Assembly: GCF_014359565.1 (NCBI RefSeq)
Contig: NZ_JACIZD010000003.1
Span: 1 to 64,000 of the forward strand
DNA from: Immundisolibacter sp.
Lineage (GTDB): Bacteria; Pseudomonadota; Gammaproteobacteria; Immundisolibacterales; Immundisolibacteraceae
DNA: 64,000 nt
Reading direction: 5' to 3'
The notes beneath the pieces are model-generated. The model saw nothing but the letters and a program-made list of their open reading frames with translations, was not told where the DNA came from and made no database searches. Positions 46,220-56,045 of this stretch are shown here, piece after piece. The stretch's first letter is position 1; each line of letters opens with the position of its first letter. A program made the position numbers and the translations under genes.

Positions 46220-48259
46220 ATGAAATCGTTGGCCAGGGCTGCGTTCTGGATTGCCGCAATCGCCCTGGGCGCAGCGGCGTTCGGTGGTATCGCGACGGCC
46301 CGCGGCGAACCGATTAATGCCTGGTGGCTGATCGCTGCCGCGGTGTGCGTGTATGCCATTGGCTATCGTGTCTACGGCGCCTGGGTGGCGACGCGGGTGC
46401 TGCTGGTGGATGGCCGGCCGACGCCGGCGGTGCGCATCGATGACGGCCGCGACTTCGTACCCACCAACCGCTGGGTGGTGTTTGGGCATCACTTCGCCGC
46501 CATCGCCGGTCCCGGCCCGCTGGTCGGGCCGACGCTGGCGGCGCAGTTCGGTTACCTGCCGGGCACGCTGTGGATATTGATCGGCGCCGTGCTCGGCGGC
46601 TGCATCCAGGACATGGTGATCCTGTTCTGCTCGACCCGCCGCGATGGGCGCAGCCTCGGCCAGATGGCGCGCGACGAGCTGGGCCCGGTCGGCGGCGGCG
46701 CGGCGCTGGTCGGCACGCTGATGATCCTGGTGATCCTGATCTCGGTGCTCGGCCTGGTGATCGTGAACGCCATGAAGCACAGCCCCTGGGCCACGGCGAC
46801 GGTGGCGGCCACCATTCCGATCGCGGTGCTGGTCGGCGTCTACATGCGCAGCATCCGCCCCGGCCGGGTGCTGGAGGGCAGCGCCATCGGCGTCGCGCTA
46901 TTGCTGCTGGCGGTGTGGGGCGGCGGCTGGGTGGATCACCACCCGCTGCTGCGGACCTGGTTCGATCACGGGCCGCTGCCGATCGCCTACGCCATCATGG
47001 TCTACGGCTTCCTGGCGGCGGTGCTGCCGGTGTGGCTGTTGCTGGCGCCGCGCGATTACCTGTCGACCTTCATGAAGCTGGGCACGGTGGCGCTGCTGGC
47101 GGTGGCCATCATCTGGCTCAATCCGGTGCTGCACATGCCGGCGCTGACGCAGTTCGTGGACGGCAGCGGGCCGATCTTTGCCGGCAAGGTGTTCCCGTTC
47201 GTGTTCATCACCATCGCCTGCGGGGCGATTTCCGGCTTCCACGCCCTGGTCAGCTCCGGCACCACGCCCAAGCTGCTCACCGACGAGCGCGACATCCACA
47301 TGATCGGCTACGGCAGCATGCTGCTGGAGTCCTTCGTGGCGCTGATGGCGCTGATCGCTGCCTGTGTGCTGGAGCCGGGGGTGTTCTTTGCCATCAACAC
47401 CGCGCCCGGCGTGGTGGGGGAGGGGGCGCAGGCGGTGGCCACCATCTCGTCCTGGGGTTTTCCGGTGGCACTCGACCAGATGCAGGCCCTGGCCCGCGAG
47501 ATGGGCGAGGCGACGCTGTTTGGCCGCACCGGCGGCGCGCCGTCGCTGGCGGTGGGCATGGCCAGCATTTTCGGCAGCGCCTTCGGGCAGGGGCTGCTGG
47601 CGGTCTGGTACCACTTCGCCATCATGTTCGAGGCGATCTTCATCCTGACCACGCTCGACGCCGGCACGCGCGTCGGGCGCTTCATGTTGCAGGACTTTCT
47701 GGGCAACTTCGTGCCGGCCCTGGGGCGTACCAGCTGGTATCCGTCGGTGCTGCTGTGCAGCGCCCTGGTGGTCGGCGCCTGGGGGTATTTTCTGTACATC
47801 GGCGTCATAGATCCGGCCGGCGGGGTCAACATTCTGTGGCCGCTGTTTGGCATTTCGAACCAGATCCTGGCCGCCATCGCCCTGTGCGTGGGCACCGCCA
47901 TCCTGGTCAAGACCGGGCGCGAGCGCTATTTCTGGGTCACCGGCCTGCCGCTGGCCTGGCTGACGGCGGTCACCAGCACCGCCGCCTGGCACAAGGTGAT
48001 GAGCGACGACCCGCGGCTGGGCTTTTTTGCCGGTGCGAACGACCTTGCCATGAAGCTCGCCGGCGGCCTGCTGCCGCCCGAGAAGGCTGCCGTGGCGCCG
48101 CAGCTGATCTTCAACCAGCGCCTGGACGGCTGGCTGACCGTGCTGTTCGTGGCCCTGCTGTGGCTGATCCTGGCCGATACGGGCCGGGTGTGCCTGCGCC
48201 ATCTGCGCCGGTCGCGACAGGCGGCGTCGGCGGCAATGCCGGCACGGGGACAGGCATGA
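46220..48259 (+). CDS. cstA: CstA-family pyruvate/peptide transporter
   Basis: A 679-residue inner-membrane protein with about 16-18 hydrophobic helices. Family blocks include [42 protein letters not shown] and [21 protein letters not shown]. CstA/BtsT proteins import pyruvate or peptides under carbon starvation. The ATG at 46220 has GAGGGGG six bases upstream; an in-frame ATG lies at 46214. It overlaps the YbdD gene by 4 bp, the usual pairing. Confidence 0.95.
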   Translation: MKSLARAAFWIAAIALGAAAFGGIATARGEPINAWWLIAAAVCVYAIGYRVYGAWVATRVLLVDGRPTPAVRIDDGRDFVPTNRWVVFGHHFAAIAGPGPLVGPTLAAQFGYLPGTLWILIGAVLGGCIQDMVILFCSTRRDGRSLGQMARDELGPVGGGAALVGTLMILVILISVLGLVIVNAMKHSPWATATVAATIPIAVLVGVYMRSIRPGRVLEGSAIGVALLLLAVWGGGWVDHHPLLRTWFDHGPLPIAYAIMVYGFLAAVLPVWLLLAPRDYLSTFMKLGTVALLAVAIIWLNPVLHMPALTQFVDGSGPIFAGKVFPFVFITIACGAISGFHALVSSGTTPKLLTDERDIHMIGYGSMLLESFVALMALIAACVLEPGVFFAINTAPGVVGEGAQAVATISSWGFPVALDQMQALAREMGEATLFGRTGGAPSLAVGMASIFGSAFGQGLLAVWYHFAIMFEAIFILTTLDAGTRVGRFMLQDFLGNFVPALGRTSWYPSVLLCSALVVGAWGYFLYIGVIDPAGGVNILWPLFGISNQILAAIALCVGTAILVKTGRERYFWVTGLPLAWLTAVTSTAAWHKVMSDDPRLGFFAGANDLAMKLAGGLLPPEKAAVAPQLIFNQRLDGWLTVLFVALLWLILADTGRVCLRHLRRSRQAASAAMPARGQA

Positions 48260-48432
48260 AGGCGCTGCGTGCTTTTTGGGCCTGGTTGCGGGCGGTGTCA
48301 GGCGACGATGCCTATGAGCGTTACCTGGCCCATCACGCGGCGGCGCATCCGGACCGCACGCCGCTTGGGCGGCGGGAGTTTTTCAGTCAGCGGCAGGCTG
48401 CGGCCTGGGCCAAGGTCAAGCGCTGCTGTTAG
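48256..48432 (+). CDS. YbdD/YjiX-family small protein
   Basis: A 58-residue protein ([21 protein letters not shown]...[12 protein letters not shown]) that matches the YbdD/YjiX family normally encoded just after cstA or btsT. It is thought to be needed for function of the partner transporter. Translation is coupled through the ATGA overlap with cstA. The C-terminus (KVKRCC) ends in two Cys, somewhat unlike the usual R-C-C ending but related to it. Confidence 0.9.
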   Translation: MKALRAFWAWLRAVSGDDAYERYLAHHAAAHPDRTPLGRREFFSQRQAAAWAKVKRCC

Positions 48433-48452
48433 GAAGCCCGGTCGAGTTGAGT

Positions 48453-49187
48453 TCAGGCGCGGGTGGAGATCAGGCTGCCGACCGGCGCCGTCAGGGCCAG
48501 CGTCAGGAATTCCAGCCGCAGCAACCAGCCGCCGCGTGCCGCGGCCGGCTCGCTGCCCACAACGCGCGCCAGGGCGTCGAACAGGGGGGTCTTGAGTGCC
48601 AGTACGGTGTCGGAGGGCAGAGTTTCGCCGGTCGTCAGCTGCGCGCCGGCGGGCGAGAAATCCCGCAGTTGCGCCGGCCGTGGCGCGGTGGCGCCATGCA
48701 GGAAGTATTCGACCTGGGCCGCTACCGGCAGCCGCTCGAAGGCACGCCGCGTCGCGCTGAGTCGTCGCGCCGTGGGCGGCGGTGACAGCGGGCTGGCGCA
48801 GGCGCCGCAGCGTGGGGCGGGGCTGTTTGTCGCCGTGGCCGGATTTCGGGCGGCACAGAAGGGGCAGATGCCGGCGTTTTGATGGCGCCGGTCCGGTGCT
48901 GCGGGGCGCTCGGCCGGGACCGCGGGTGCCAGTCCTGACGGTTCCGGGCGCGTCGCGCGCCCATGACCGCGACCGAGCTGCGCGTCGTACTCGGCGCGCC
49001 GCGCCGGGTCCGATAGAACGGCATAGGCCCGGTTGATCAGCGCCGCCATGGCACCGTCGCCGCCCAGGTCCGGATGCAGGCGCAGTTTTTGCATTAGCGT
49101 GCGGTAGGCGGTGCGGATGACGGCCTCGTGCGCGTCCGGTTGCACCTGCAGGATGCGGTAATAGTTGCGTCGGTTGCTTCGCTGCAT
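48453..49187 (-). CDS. J-domain, zinc-ribbon and PilZ-domain fusion protein
   Basis: A 244-residue protein. Residues about 8-70 form a J-domain with HPD at 38-40, which would stimulate a DnaK-type chaperone. A linker contains two CxxC pairs (108/111 and 127/130), suggesting a zinc ribbon. Residues about 145-240 look like PilZ: RxxxR at 148-152 (RAFER) and DxSxxG at 176-181 (DFSPAG), the cyclic-di-GMP-binding signature. This would make chaperone recruitment responsive to cyclic di-GMP. ATG at 49187 begins the J-domain; longer frames upstream are not protein-like. Convergent with the cstA operon. Confidence 0.8.
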   Translation of the reverse strand: MQRSNRRNYYRILQVQPDAHEAVIRTAYRTLMQKLRLHPDLGGDGAMAALINRAYAVLSDPARRAEYDAQLGRGHGRATRPEPSGLAPAVPAERPAAPDRRHQNAGICPFCAARNPATATNSPAPRCGACASPLSPPPTARRLSATRRAFERLPVAAQVEYFLHGATAPRPAQLRDFSPAGAQLTTGETLPSDTVLALKTPLFDALARVVGSEPAAARGGWLLRLEFLTLALTAPVGSLISTRA

Positions 49188-49401
49188 CGCAGGCGGCTTC
49201 GCGGTCTGATCGGGCGTTGCTAGGGTCCGGGCGTGCGGGTGTCCGAAGCATACAGCCTCCGATGCAGTACACTGCGCGCCATCGCTTGGCGCACTTCGGT
49301 CCGCGCCCTGTCTGCTGAAGCCCACTTTCGGGCCCGTCAATCCCCGCTTTGCCTGGACCGTCCGCAGGCTCGCCCTGCGCAGGCCCACATCAGGAATCCG
49401 T

Positions 49402-50652
49402 ATGCCTTTTTCGACTCTCGGCCTGCGCGCCGAGCTGTGCCGTGCCGTGTCCGCGCAGGGCTATGACGCCCCGACACCCATTCAACAGCAAGCCATCCCG
49501 GTCATTCTGGCCGGCAAGGACGTGCTGGCCGCCGCCCAGACCGGCACCGGCAAGACCGCCGGTTTTTCGCTGCCGATGTTGCAGCGCCTGGCCGCCAGCG
49601 AGCAGCCGGCGCGGCCCAAATCGGTCCGTGCGCTGGTACTGACACCGACCCGTGAGCTGGCGGCCCAGGTTGGGCAGAACGTCAAGGATTACGGCAGCGG
49701 GCTGCGCCTGCGCAGCGCCGTGATTTTCGGCGGCGTTGGCATCAACCCGCAGACCAATGCCCTGGCGCGCGGTCTTGACGTGCTGGTGGCCACGCCCGGT
49801 CGCCTGCTGGATCACCTGCAGCAGGGCAACTGCGTTCTGGACCGGGTCGAAATCCTGGTACTGGACGAGGCCGACCGCATGCTGGACATGGGCTTCATCC
49901 GCGACATTCGGCGGATTCTTGCCCTGCTGCCGAAGCAGCGGCAGACGCTGTTGTTCTCGGCCACGTTCTCGAGCGACATCCGTTCGCTGGCGTCGCAGTT
50001 CCTGCACCAGCCGGTGGAAATCGACGTCTCGCCGCGCAACTCGACCGTCAGCCAGATCACGCAGGTGGCCTACGCCGTCGACAAGGGCCGCAAGCGCGAG
50101 CTGCTGTCCTGGCTTGTCGGCAGCAACAACTGGCAGCAGGTGCTGGTGTTTGCCCGCACCAAGCACGGCGCCAACCGCCTGGCCGAGCAGCTCGATTCGG
50201 ACGGCCTTAAAAGCGCCGCCATTCACGGCAACAAGAGCCAGGGTGCCCGCACGCGGGCGCTGGAAGGCTTCAAGAACGGCGATGTGCGCGTGCTGGTGGC
50301 AACCGACATCGCCGCCCGCGGCATCGACATCGACCAGCTGCCGCTGGTGGTGAACCACGACCTGCCGGACGTGCCGCACGATTACGTGCACCGCATCGGC
50401 CGTACCGGCCGGGCCGGGCGCGATGGCCAGGCTATCTCGCTGGTGGCGCCGGACGAAATCGGCCTGTTGCGCAGCATCGAGCGGCTGGTCAATCAGCGCA
50501 TCTCGCCGCAGGTGCTGCCCGGCTACGAGCCCTCGCCGCACGCGGCGCGGGCCGAGCCCGACGCCCGGCCTCCGCAGCGCGGTCGGCCGCCGCAAGGCGC
50601 CGGGCGCCGTCCGGGCCCTTCGCGCAGCGCCCCGCGCGGCGGGCGCGGCTGA
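49402..50652 (+). CDS. rhlE: DEAD-box RNA helicase RhlE-type
   Basis: A 416-residue RNA helicase with all core motifs: the Q-motif ([14 protein letters not shown]), [18 protein letters not shown] (LDEADRMLD), SAT and [11 protein letters not shown]. The C-terminal tail from about residue 375 is Arg/Gly/Pro-rich and basic, typical of RhlE. It acts in ribosome assembly and RNA decay. AGGAA precedes the ATG. About 210 bp upstream carry no gene and may form a long leader. Confidence 0.93.
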   Translation: MPFSTLGLRAELCRAVSAQGYDAPTPIQQQAIPVILAGKDVLAAAQTGTGKTAGFSLPMLQRLAASEQPARPKSVRALVLTPTRELAAQVGQNVKDYGSGLRLRSAVIFGGVGINPQTNALARGLDVLVATPGRLLDHLQQGNCVLDRVEILVLDEADRMLDMGFIRDIRRILALLPKQRQTLLFSATFSSDIRSLASQFLHQPVEIDVSPRNSTVSQITQVAYAVDKGRKRELLSWLVGSNNWQQVLVFARTKHGANRLAEQLDSDGLKSAAIHGNKSQGARTRALEGFKNGDVRVLVATDIAARGIDIDQLPLVVNHDLPDVPHDYVHRIGRTGRAGRDGQAISLVAPDEIGLLRSIERLVNQRISPQVLPGYEPSPHAARAEPDARPPQRGRPPQGAGRRPGPSRSAPRGGRG

Positions 50653-50669
50653 GCGGTATTCAACCGGGA

Positions 50670-50706
50670 CTGACATGGGCGGTCGTCACGCGACCGCCCA
50701 TGTCAG
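50670..50706. terminator. perfect 16-bp hairpin between convergent genes
   Basis: CTGACATGGGCGGTCG (50670-50685) pairs exactly with 50691-50706 around TCACG. It lies between the stops of rhlE and the Rieske beta gene and probably terminates transcription from both sides. Confidence 0.75.
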
Positions 50707-50719
50707 CAACCGTCCCTTT

Positions 50720-51235
50720 CTACAGATACACGTTCAAATTCTTCGACAGCAGTACGCTCTGGTCGAGCAGGATGGTGCGCCGGGCAATCCGCAGTTCACC
50801 CTCGATCGTGCGCAGCAGGTCCTCGCGCTGGCCGACCAGCCAGGCTTCCTCACGCTCCAGGCGGTGCCGGTAGACGATGAAGTTCGACAGCGCGCGGATT
50901 TCGTTGCCGCTGGCGGGGAAGACTTCGACGTTGGTGATCAGGTGCCGGTAGCGGGTGCGCGGGTTCTCGGACCAGGCGGTACCGGTGTCCAGGCGCGAGG
51001 CACGCATGCGCAGGGACTCCAGCGTCTCCTTGTAAAAGTTCATGCGCTGCGGGTCGGGCGCCGTCTCGTCGCGGCGAAAGCGCGTCTCGCGGGTCGGCAT
51101 CCAGTAGTGCAGGTCCTCGGTCAGCAGGCCGAACCAGCGTTCGTAGTCTTCCTGGTCCAGGTAGCGCGCCTCGGCGGCGTACAGGCGGTTCACGGCGAAC
51201 CACAGGGCCTGGTCGTTGGAACTGTCGATGCTCAT
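50720..51235 (-). CDS. aromatic-ring-hydroxylating dioxygenase beta subunit
   Basis: A 171-residue SnoaL/NTF2-fold small subunit (ALWFAVNRLYAAEARYLDQEDYERWFGLLTEDLHYWMP; IVYRHRLEREEAWLVGQREDLL). It structurally supports the Rieske alpha subunit in an (alpha-beta)3 hexamer. GAGGAGG upstream sets the ATG at 51235, 11 bp after the alpha gene. Length is within the family range (about 160-190). Confidence 0.92.
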   Translation of the reverse strand: MSIDSSNDQALWFAVNRLYAAEARYLDQEDYERWFGLLTEDLHYWMPTRETRFRRDETAPDPQRMNFYKETLESLRMRASRLDTGTAWSENPRTRYRHLITNVEVFPASGNEIRALSNFIVYRHRLEREEAWLVGQREDLLRTIEGELRIARRTILLDQSVLLSKNLNVYL

Positions 51236-51246
51236 GGCGGGCCTCC

Positions 51247-52542
51247 TCAGCGCACGCGCGGGATGTCCCGCCACGATTGACCGGTCATGAAATCCAGCCA
51301 GCGCTGGTAGAAGGCGAGCTGGTTCACGTCGCTGTACATCGGGCGGCTGATGTTGCCCGGCAGGTCCGGGTCATCGCGGCGGCTGGTGCCCACGCGCAGG
51401 CCGTAGTGCAGGCGCTGGCGGCGGGTGACCACGCCCTCGTTGGCGCGGGTGGCGTTCTCCCAGTTCTCGCCGTCGTCCATCTCGAATACGCCGCTGGGCG
51501 AGAAGGTTTCCATGCAGGCGTCGCGCATGGCATTGCGGACCTCGTCCGGCATGTCGCGGTTGACGATGGTCCAGGCGCGCAGCTCGATGCGGCGCGGGCC
51601 CTTGGGGTGCCACACGCGCATGGTGCCGATGCCCGGCAGGTAGGAGAAATTCGGGAACACCGAGGCCGACACCACCGAGCCGAACAGGCGCGTGGCGCGC
51701 AGCTCGCCCAGGCGGCGCGCCATCTGGGCACGCTTTTGCTGGTAGTAGGCCATGATCACCGGCCGGCGCAGGCTCATGATGCCCAGCGTGCCCAGGCCGT
51801 CGGTGCCGCCTTCCCAGCCGTGGCCGTTGGCGTTGGCGTGAAACGAGTCCTGCTCCACCGGCATGAACTCCGGCACCGGTTTGCCGTAGGTCATGGCCTT
51901 GGCGCCGGAGTCGTGCGTCCAGGAGGCGTGCAGGGAATCGCCGATGAAGTTCTCGACGCCGAATTTCCAGTTGGCCTGAAAGTCGTTGCGCACGCAGCCG
52001 CCGATGAACTCGGTGCCCTCGTCGGTCTGGTCGAGCACGATGTCCAGGTACCAGCGGTAGTCGCCCAGGTAGTCCTCCAGCGACGGCGCGTCGGCGTCGA
52101 AGCAGGCGAACACCAGGCCCTTGTAGGTTTCCACGCGAGCGTTTTGCAGGCCCCACTGGGACTTGTCGATCCAGCCGGCGTAGTGGGCTTCCTCGTGCTG
52201 GCCCAGCAACGCGCCGTCGGTGCCGAACGACCAGCCGTGGTAGTTGCAGGTGAACTGGCGCGCGTTGCCGCCGTCGGCAAAGCAGATGCGGTTGCCGCGG
52301 TGGGTGCAGGAGTTGGTGAACACGCGGATGCGCCCGTCCGTGTGGCGGGCCACGATGACGCTGTCCTGGCCCATGTAGGTGGTCAGGAAATCGCCCGGCC
52401 GGGGCAGCTCGCTTTCGTGAGCCACAAACAGCCAGGCGCGGGCGAACACGCGCTCCAGTTCCTGCTCGTAGATGGCCTGGTCCCAGAAAATCCGCCGGTC
52501 GACCCAGCCCTCGCGGGTGTTGATCAGGCCAGTCACGTCCAT
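51247..52542 (-). CDS. Rieske aromatic-ring-hydroxylating dioxygenase alpha subunit
   Basis: A 431-residue catalytic subunit. Rieske ligands are C79/H81 and C99/H102 (CTHRG; CNYHGW). Iron ligands fit D202, H205 and H210 (ENFIGDSLHASWTH). It is the first gene of a two-gene operon with the beta subunit. Together they would introduce O2 into an aromatic or polycyclic substrate, but ferredoxin and reductase must be encoded elsewhere. The palindrome AACGATCGTT (52606-52615) lies about 65 bp upstream and may be the operator. Confidence 0.92.
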   Translation of the reverse strand: MDVTGLINTREGWVDRRIFWDQAIYEQELERVFARAWLFVAHESELPRPGDFLTTYMGQDSVIVARHTDGRIRVFTNSCTHRGNRICFADGGNARQFTCNYHGWSFGTDGALLGQHEEAHYAGWIDKSQWGLQNARVETYKGLVFACFDADAPSLEDYLGDYRWYLDIVLDQTDEGTEFIGGCVRNDFQANWKFGVENFIGDSLHASWTHDSGAKAMTYGKPVPEFMPVEQDSFHANANGHGWEGGTDGLGTLGIMSLRRPVIMAYYQQKRAQMARRLGELRATRLFGSVVSASVFPNFSYLPGIGTMRVWHPKGPRRIELRAWTIVNRDMPDEVRNAMRDACMETFSPSGVFEMDDGENWENATRANEGVVTRRQRLHYGLRVGTSRRDDPDLPGNISRPMYSDVNQLAFYQRWLDFMTGQSWRDIPRVR

Positions 52543-52605
52543 GTGCCGCTCCTCGTGTGCGCTGCGTGTCGGGCGCTAGCCTAGGCGGAGCGCGGGTAGA
52601 GGTCA

Positions 52606-52615
52606 AACGATCGTT
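52606..52615. promoter_or_regulatory. operator-like palindrome upstream of the Rieske alpha/beta operon
   Basis: AACGATCGTT is a perfect 10-bp palindrome (CAAACGATCGTTAG in context), of a kind often bound by TetR- or similar-family dimers. It lies 64 bp before the alpha-subunit start and about 135 bp from the divergent aldolase gene, so it could regulate both directions. Confidence 0.4.
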
Positions 52616-52748
52616 AGGGAAGGTGTGGCGGGCACGGCCGCCATTCGTTTGTGACAATGCACTTCTGGAGTCACTGCACGAGAGCGTCGCCCATGTCATC
52701 CCGTCCGCCCGAGGCTGTTAGTCCGTCAGCAACCGCCCGCGCCTGGCC

Positions 52749-53516
52749 ATGAACGTCTCCGAAAATACCTTCAAGCGGGCGCTCGCCGCCGGCCGCCGCC
52801 AGCTTGGCGCCTTCCTGGCGCTGGGTGATGCGCACGCCGCGGAGTTGATGGCCAGCGCCGGTTTCGACTGGCTGCTGATCGACTGCGAGCACGGACCAAA
52901 CGACCTGCCCTCGGTGCTGGCGCAGCTGCAGGCGCTGGCCGGTTATGCGGTGCAGGCGGTGCTGCGCCCGGCCGACCACGACGCGGCGCGCATCAAGCAG
53001 TACCTGGACCTTGGCGTGCAGAGCCTGCTGGCGCCGATGGTGGACAGCGCCGCGCAGGCGCAGGCGCTGGTGGCGGCCATGCGCTACCCGCCGCGCGGCA
53101 TCCGCGGCGTGGGCGCCGGCATGGCGCGGGCGGCGCGCTGGGGTGGCGTCGCCGGCTATTACGCGCAGGCGGAAGCCGAGCTGTGCCTGGCGGTGCAGGT
53201 CGAGACCCTGGCCGGGCTCGACAATCTGGATGCCATTGCGGCAGTCGAGGGCGTGGACGGCGTATTCCTGGGGCCGGCGGATCTGGCCGCGGCGCTGGGG
53301 CATCTGGGCGAGCCGATGCACGCCGACGTGCGCGCGGTCGTCCAGCAGGCCCTGCCGCGCATCCGCGCCGCCGGCAAGGCGGCCGGCGTGTACTGCGCCG
53401 ATCCGGACGTCGCGGCCGGCTATGCCGCGCTGGGCGCGAGCTTCTTCCTGGTCGCCGCGGACGCGATTTTGTTGCGCACGGCCGCGGCGGCGGCGCTGGG
53501 GCGGTTCGCGTCCTGA
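52749..53516 (+). CDS. HpcH/HpaI-type aldolase
   Basis: A 255-residue class II pyruvate-dependent aldolase of the HpcH/HpaI family. Motifs AGFDWLLIDCEHGPND, LRPADHDAARIKQYLDLGVQSLLAPMV and VQVETLAGLDNLDAIAAVEGVDGVFLGPADLAAALG supply the metal Glu/Asp and active-site residues. It cleaves 4-hydroxy-2-oxo acids, fitting the last step of meta-cleavage or sugar-acid pathways. It heads a plus-strand group with the thiolase and CaiB genes. Confidence 0.9.
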   Translation: MNVSENTFKRALAAGRRQLGAFLALGDAHAAELMASAGFDWLLIDCEHGPNDLPSVLAQLQALAGYAVQAVLRPADHDAARIKQYLDLGVQSLLAPMVDSAAQAQALVAAMRYPPRGIRGVGAGMARAARWGGVAGYYAQAEAELCLAVQVETLAGLDNLDAIAAVEGVDGVFLGPADLAAALGHLGEPMHADVRAVVQQALPRIRAAGKAAGVYCADPDVAAGYAALGASFFLVAADAILLRTAAAAALGRFAS

Positions 53517-53551
53517 AATCGTTTTGCCTTTCATCTGACACGGGTTCGGTC

Positions 53552-54754
53552 ATGCTCGACGCTTATATCTACGGCGGCCTGCGCTCGCCCTTTGGCCGCC
53601 ACGGCGGCGCGCTGGCCAGGCTGCGGCCGGATGATCTGGCGGCGCAGGTGACGCGCGCGGTGGTGGACCGTTATGGACTGGCCGGTTCGCAGGTCGAGGA
53701 TGTGCTGCTCGGCTGCACCTGCCAGGCCGGCGAGGATGCTCGCAATGTGGCCCGGCACGTGGTGCTGTTGTCCGGGCTGGGCGAAGCTGTGCCGGGGCAG
53801 ACGGTCAATCGCCTGTGCGCGTCCGGCCTGGCGGCGGTGTTGGACGCAGCCCGCGCCATCAGCTGCGGCGAGGGCGAGCTGTATCTGGCCGGTGGCGTGG
53901 AGAGCATGAGCCGGGCGCCGTTCGTGGTCGGCAAGGCCGAGCAGGCCTTCAGCCGCGACTTCAGGGTGTTCGATTCGGCCATCGGCGCGCGCTTTCCCAA
54001 TCCCCTGATCGGTGCCCAGTTCGGCGAGGACACGATGGCGCAGACGGCCGACAACGTGGCCCGCGAGTACGGCATCGGCCGCGAGGACAGCGACGCCTAC
54101 GCGGCGCGCTCGCAGGCCCGTTACGCGCGGGCATTGGCCGAAGGCTTCTTTGCTGGCGAGATCACGCCGGTCGAAGTCTCCGGCGCCGGCAAGGCGCTGG
54201 CGAGCGTCGTGAGTGCAGACGAGCACCCGCGCCCGCAAAGCACCGCCGAGTCGCTGGCCAAGCTGCGGCCGCTCGAGGCCGGCGGCGTCACCACCGCCGG
54301 TAACGCGTCCGGCATCAACGACGGCGCGGCGGTGCTGCTGGTCGGCAGCCGGGCGCTGGGCGAGCGGCTGGGCATCGCGCCGCTGGCGCGCATCCTGGCC
54401 GGCGCCGCGGTGGGCGTGGCGCCGCGCCTGATGGGCATCGGCCCGGCGCTGGCCATCCCCAAGGCGGCGGCGCGGGCCGGCGTGCGGCTGGCCGACCTCG
54501 ATGTCATCGAGATCAACGAGGCCTTCGCGGCGCAGGTGCTCGGCTGCCTGAAGCTGCTCGACCTGCCGTTCGACGAGGCGCGCGTGAATCCCAACGGCGG
54601 CGCCATCGCCATCGGCCACCCGCTGGGCGCCTCCGGCGCGCGGCTGGCGCTGACCGCGGCGCGCCAGCTGGTCGCCGGCGGCGGACGCTACGCGGCAGTG
54701 AGCCTGTGCATCGGCGTCGGGCAGGGCCTGGCCGTGATCCTGGAGCGCGCCTGA
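53552..54754 (+). CDS. thiolase (acetyl-CoA C-acyltransferase, PcaF-like)
   Basis: A 400-residue thiolase with nucleophile C89 (VNRLCASG), His in GHPLGASG and second Cys in CIGVGQG. It ends beta-oxidation-type cleavage of 3-oxoacyl-CoA. It most resembles 3-oxoadipyl-CoA thiolases (PcaF/PaaJ) in overall pattern, which would suit aromatic-acid catabolism. The stop overlaps the CaiB start (TGATG). Confidence 0.9.
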   Translation: MLDAYIYGGLRSPFGRHGGALARLRPDDLAAQVTRAVVDRYGLAGSQVEDVLLGCTCQAGEDARNVARHVVLLSGLGEAVPGQTVNRLCASGLAAVLDAARAISCGEGELYLAGGVESMSRAPFVVGKAEQAFSRDFRVFDSAIGARFPNPLIGAQFGEDTMAQTADNVAREYGIGREDSDAYAARSQARYARALAEGFFAGEITPVEVSGAGKALASVVSADEHPRPQSTAESLAKLRPLEAGGVTTAGNASGINDGAAVLLVGSRALGERLGIAPLARILAGAAVGVAPRLMGIGPALAIPKAAARAGVRLADLDVIEINEAFAAQVLGCLKLLDLPFDEARVNPNGGAIAIGHPLGASGARLALTAARQLVAGGGRYAAVSLCIGVGQGLAVILERA

Positions 54755-55977
54755 TGGCCGGTCCGTTAAAAGGCCTGCGCGTGCTTGACCTGTCGCGGGT
54801 GCTGGCCGGGCCGTGGTGCAGCCAGATGCTGGCCGACATGGGCGCCGAGGTGATCAAGATCGAGCGTCCCGGCCGCGGCGACGACACCCGCTCCTGGGGA
54901 CCGCCGTACGTGAAGGATCGCGACGGCCGGGACACGCCCGACGCGGCCTATTTCTTTGCCACCAACCGCGGCAAGAAATCGGTGACGGTGGACTTCACCC
55001 GGCCCGAGGGGCAGGCGCTGATCCGCGAACTGGCCGCCGTCAGCGACGTGCTGCTGGAGAACCTGAAGGTGGGCGACCTGGCCCGCTACGGTCTGGCTTA
55101 TGAGGACCTATCCGCGGTCAACCCGCGCCTGGTGTACTGCTCGATCACCGGCTTCGGGCAGACCGGCCCGCTGGCCAGCCGTCCGGGCTACGACTTCATC
55201 ATCCAGGCCATGGGCGGGCTGATGAGCGTCACCGGCGAGCGCGACGATCGCCCCGGCGGCGGGCCGCAAAAGCTCGGCATCGCCTACGCCGACCTGGCCA
55301 CCGGCATGCACGCGGCCATCGCCGTGCTGGCGGCGCTGGTGCAGCGCGGCGTCAGCGGCCGCGGCCAGTATATCGACCTGGCGCTGCTGGATGTGCAGGT
55401 GGCCAGCATGGCCGTGATGGCCATGAATTACTTCATCGGCGGCCAGGTGCCGGGCCGCCATGGCAACGCCCACGCCAACATCGTGCCCTATGAGGTATTC
55501 CAGGCCGCCGACGGACCGCTGGTGCTGGCGGTCGGTAATGACGCGCAGTTCCGGCGCCTGTGCGAAGTGGCCGGCGTGCCGCAGCTGGGCGACGATGCGC
55601 GCTTCGCGAGCAACGCCGGCCGGGTGCGCAATCGGGTGGAACTGATCGCCCTGCTGCAGGAAATCATCGCCACTCGCCCGGCGCTGGCCTGGGAAGAAGC
55701 CCTGTGCGCCGTGGATGTGCCGGCCGGGCGCATCAACGACATGGCGCAGGTGTTCGAGCTGCCGCAGGTCAGGGCACGCGGCCTGCGCATCGAGCTGCCG
55801 CACCCGCTGGCCGGCCAGGTGCCGCTGGTCGGCAGTCCGTTTCATTTCTCGGACACGCCGGTGAGCTATCACCTGCCGCCGCCGCGCCTTGGCGAACACA
55901 CCGACGAGGTGCTCGCCGGCCTGCTCGGCCGCAGCGCGGACGACATCGCGGCGCTGCGCGCCGCAGGGGTGCTGTGA
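54754..55977 (+). CDS. CaiB/BaiF-type (family III) CoA-transferase
   Basis: A 407-residue CoA-transferase: LKGLRVLDLSRVLAGPWCSQMLADMGAEVIKIERPG and YIDLALLDVQVASMAV with the catalytic Asp. It is translationally coupled to the thiolase and differs clearly from the other CaiB protein at 39978-41222. It likely loads CoA on an acid intermediate in the same route. Confidence 0.92.
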   Translation: MAGPLKGLRVLDLSRVLAGPWCSQMLADMGAEVIKIERPGRGDDTRSWGPPYVKDRDGRDTPDAAYFFATNRGKKSVTVDFTRPEGQALIRELAAVSDVLLENLKVGDLARYGLAYEDLSAVNPRLVYCSITGFGQTGPLASRPGYDFIIQAMGGLMSVTGERDDRPGGGPQKLGIAYADLATGMHAAIAVLAALVQRGVSGRGQYIDLALLDVQVASMAVMAMNYFIGGQVPGRHGNAHANIVPYEVFQAADGPLVLAVGNDAQFRRLCEVAGVPQLGDDARFASNAGRVRNRVELIALLQEIIATRPALAWEEALCAVDVPAGRINDMAQVFELPQVRARGLRIELPHPLAGQVPLVGSPFHFSDTPVSYHLPPPRLGEHTDEVLAGLLGRSADDIAALRAAGVL

Positions 55978-56045
55978 CACCGGCATAATCCTTGCCCGTC
56001 CGGGTCTTGCCCGGACGGCCCGATCACCCTCCATGCGACTCCCCC

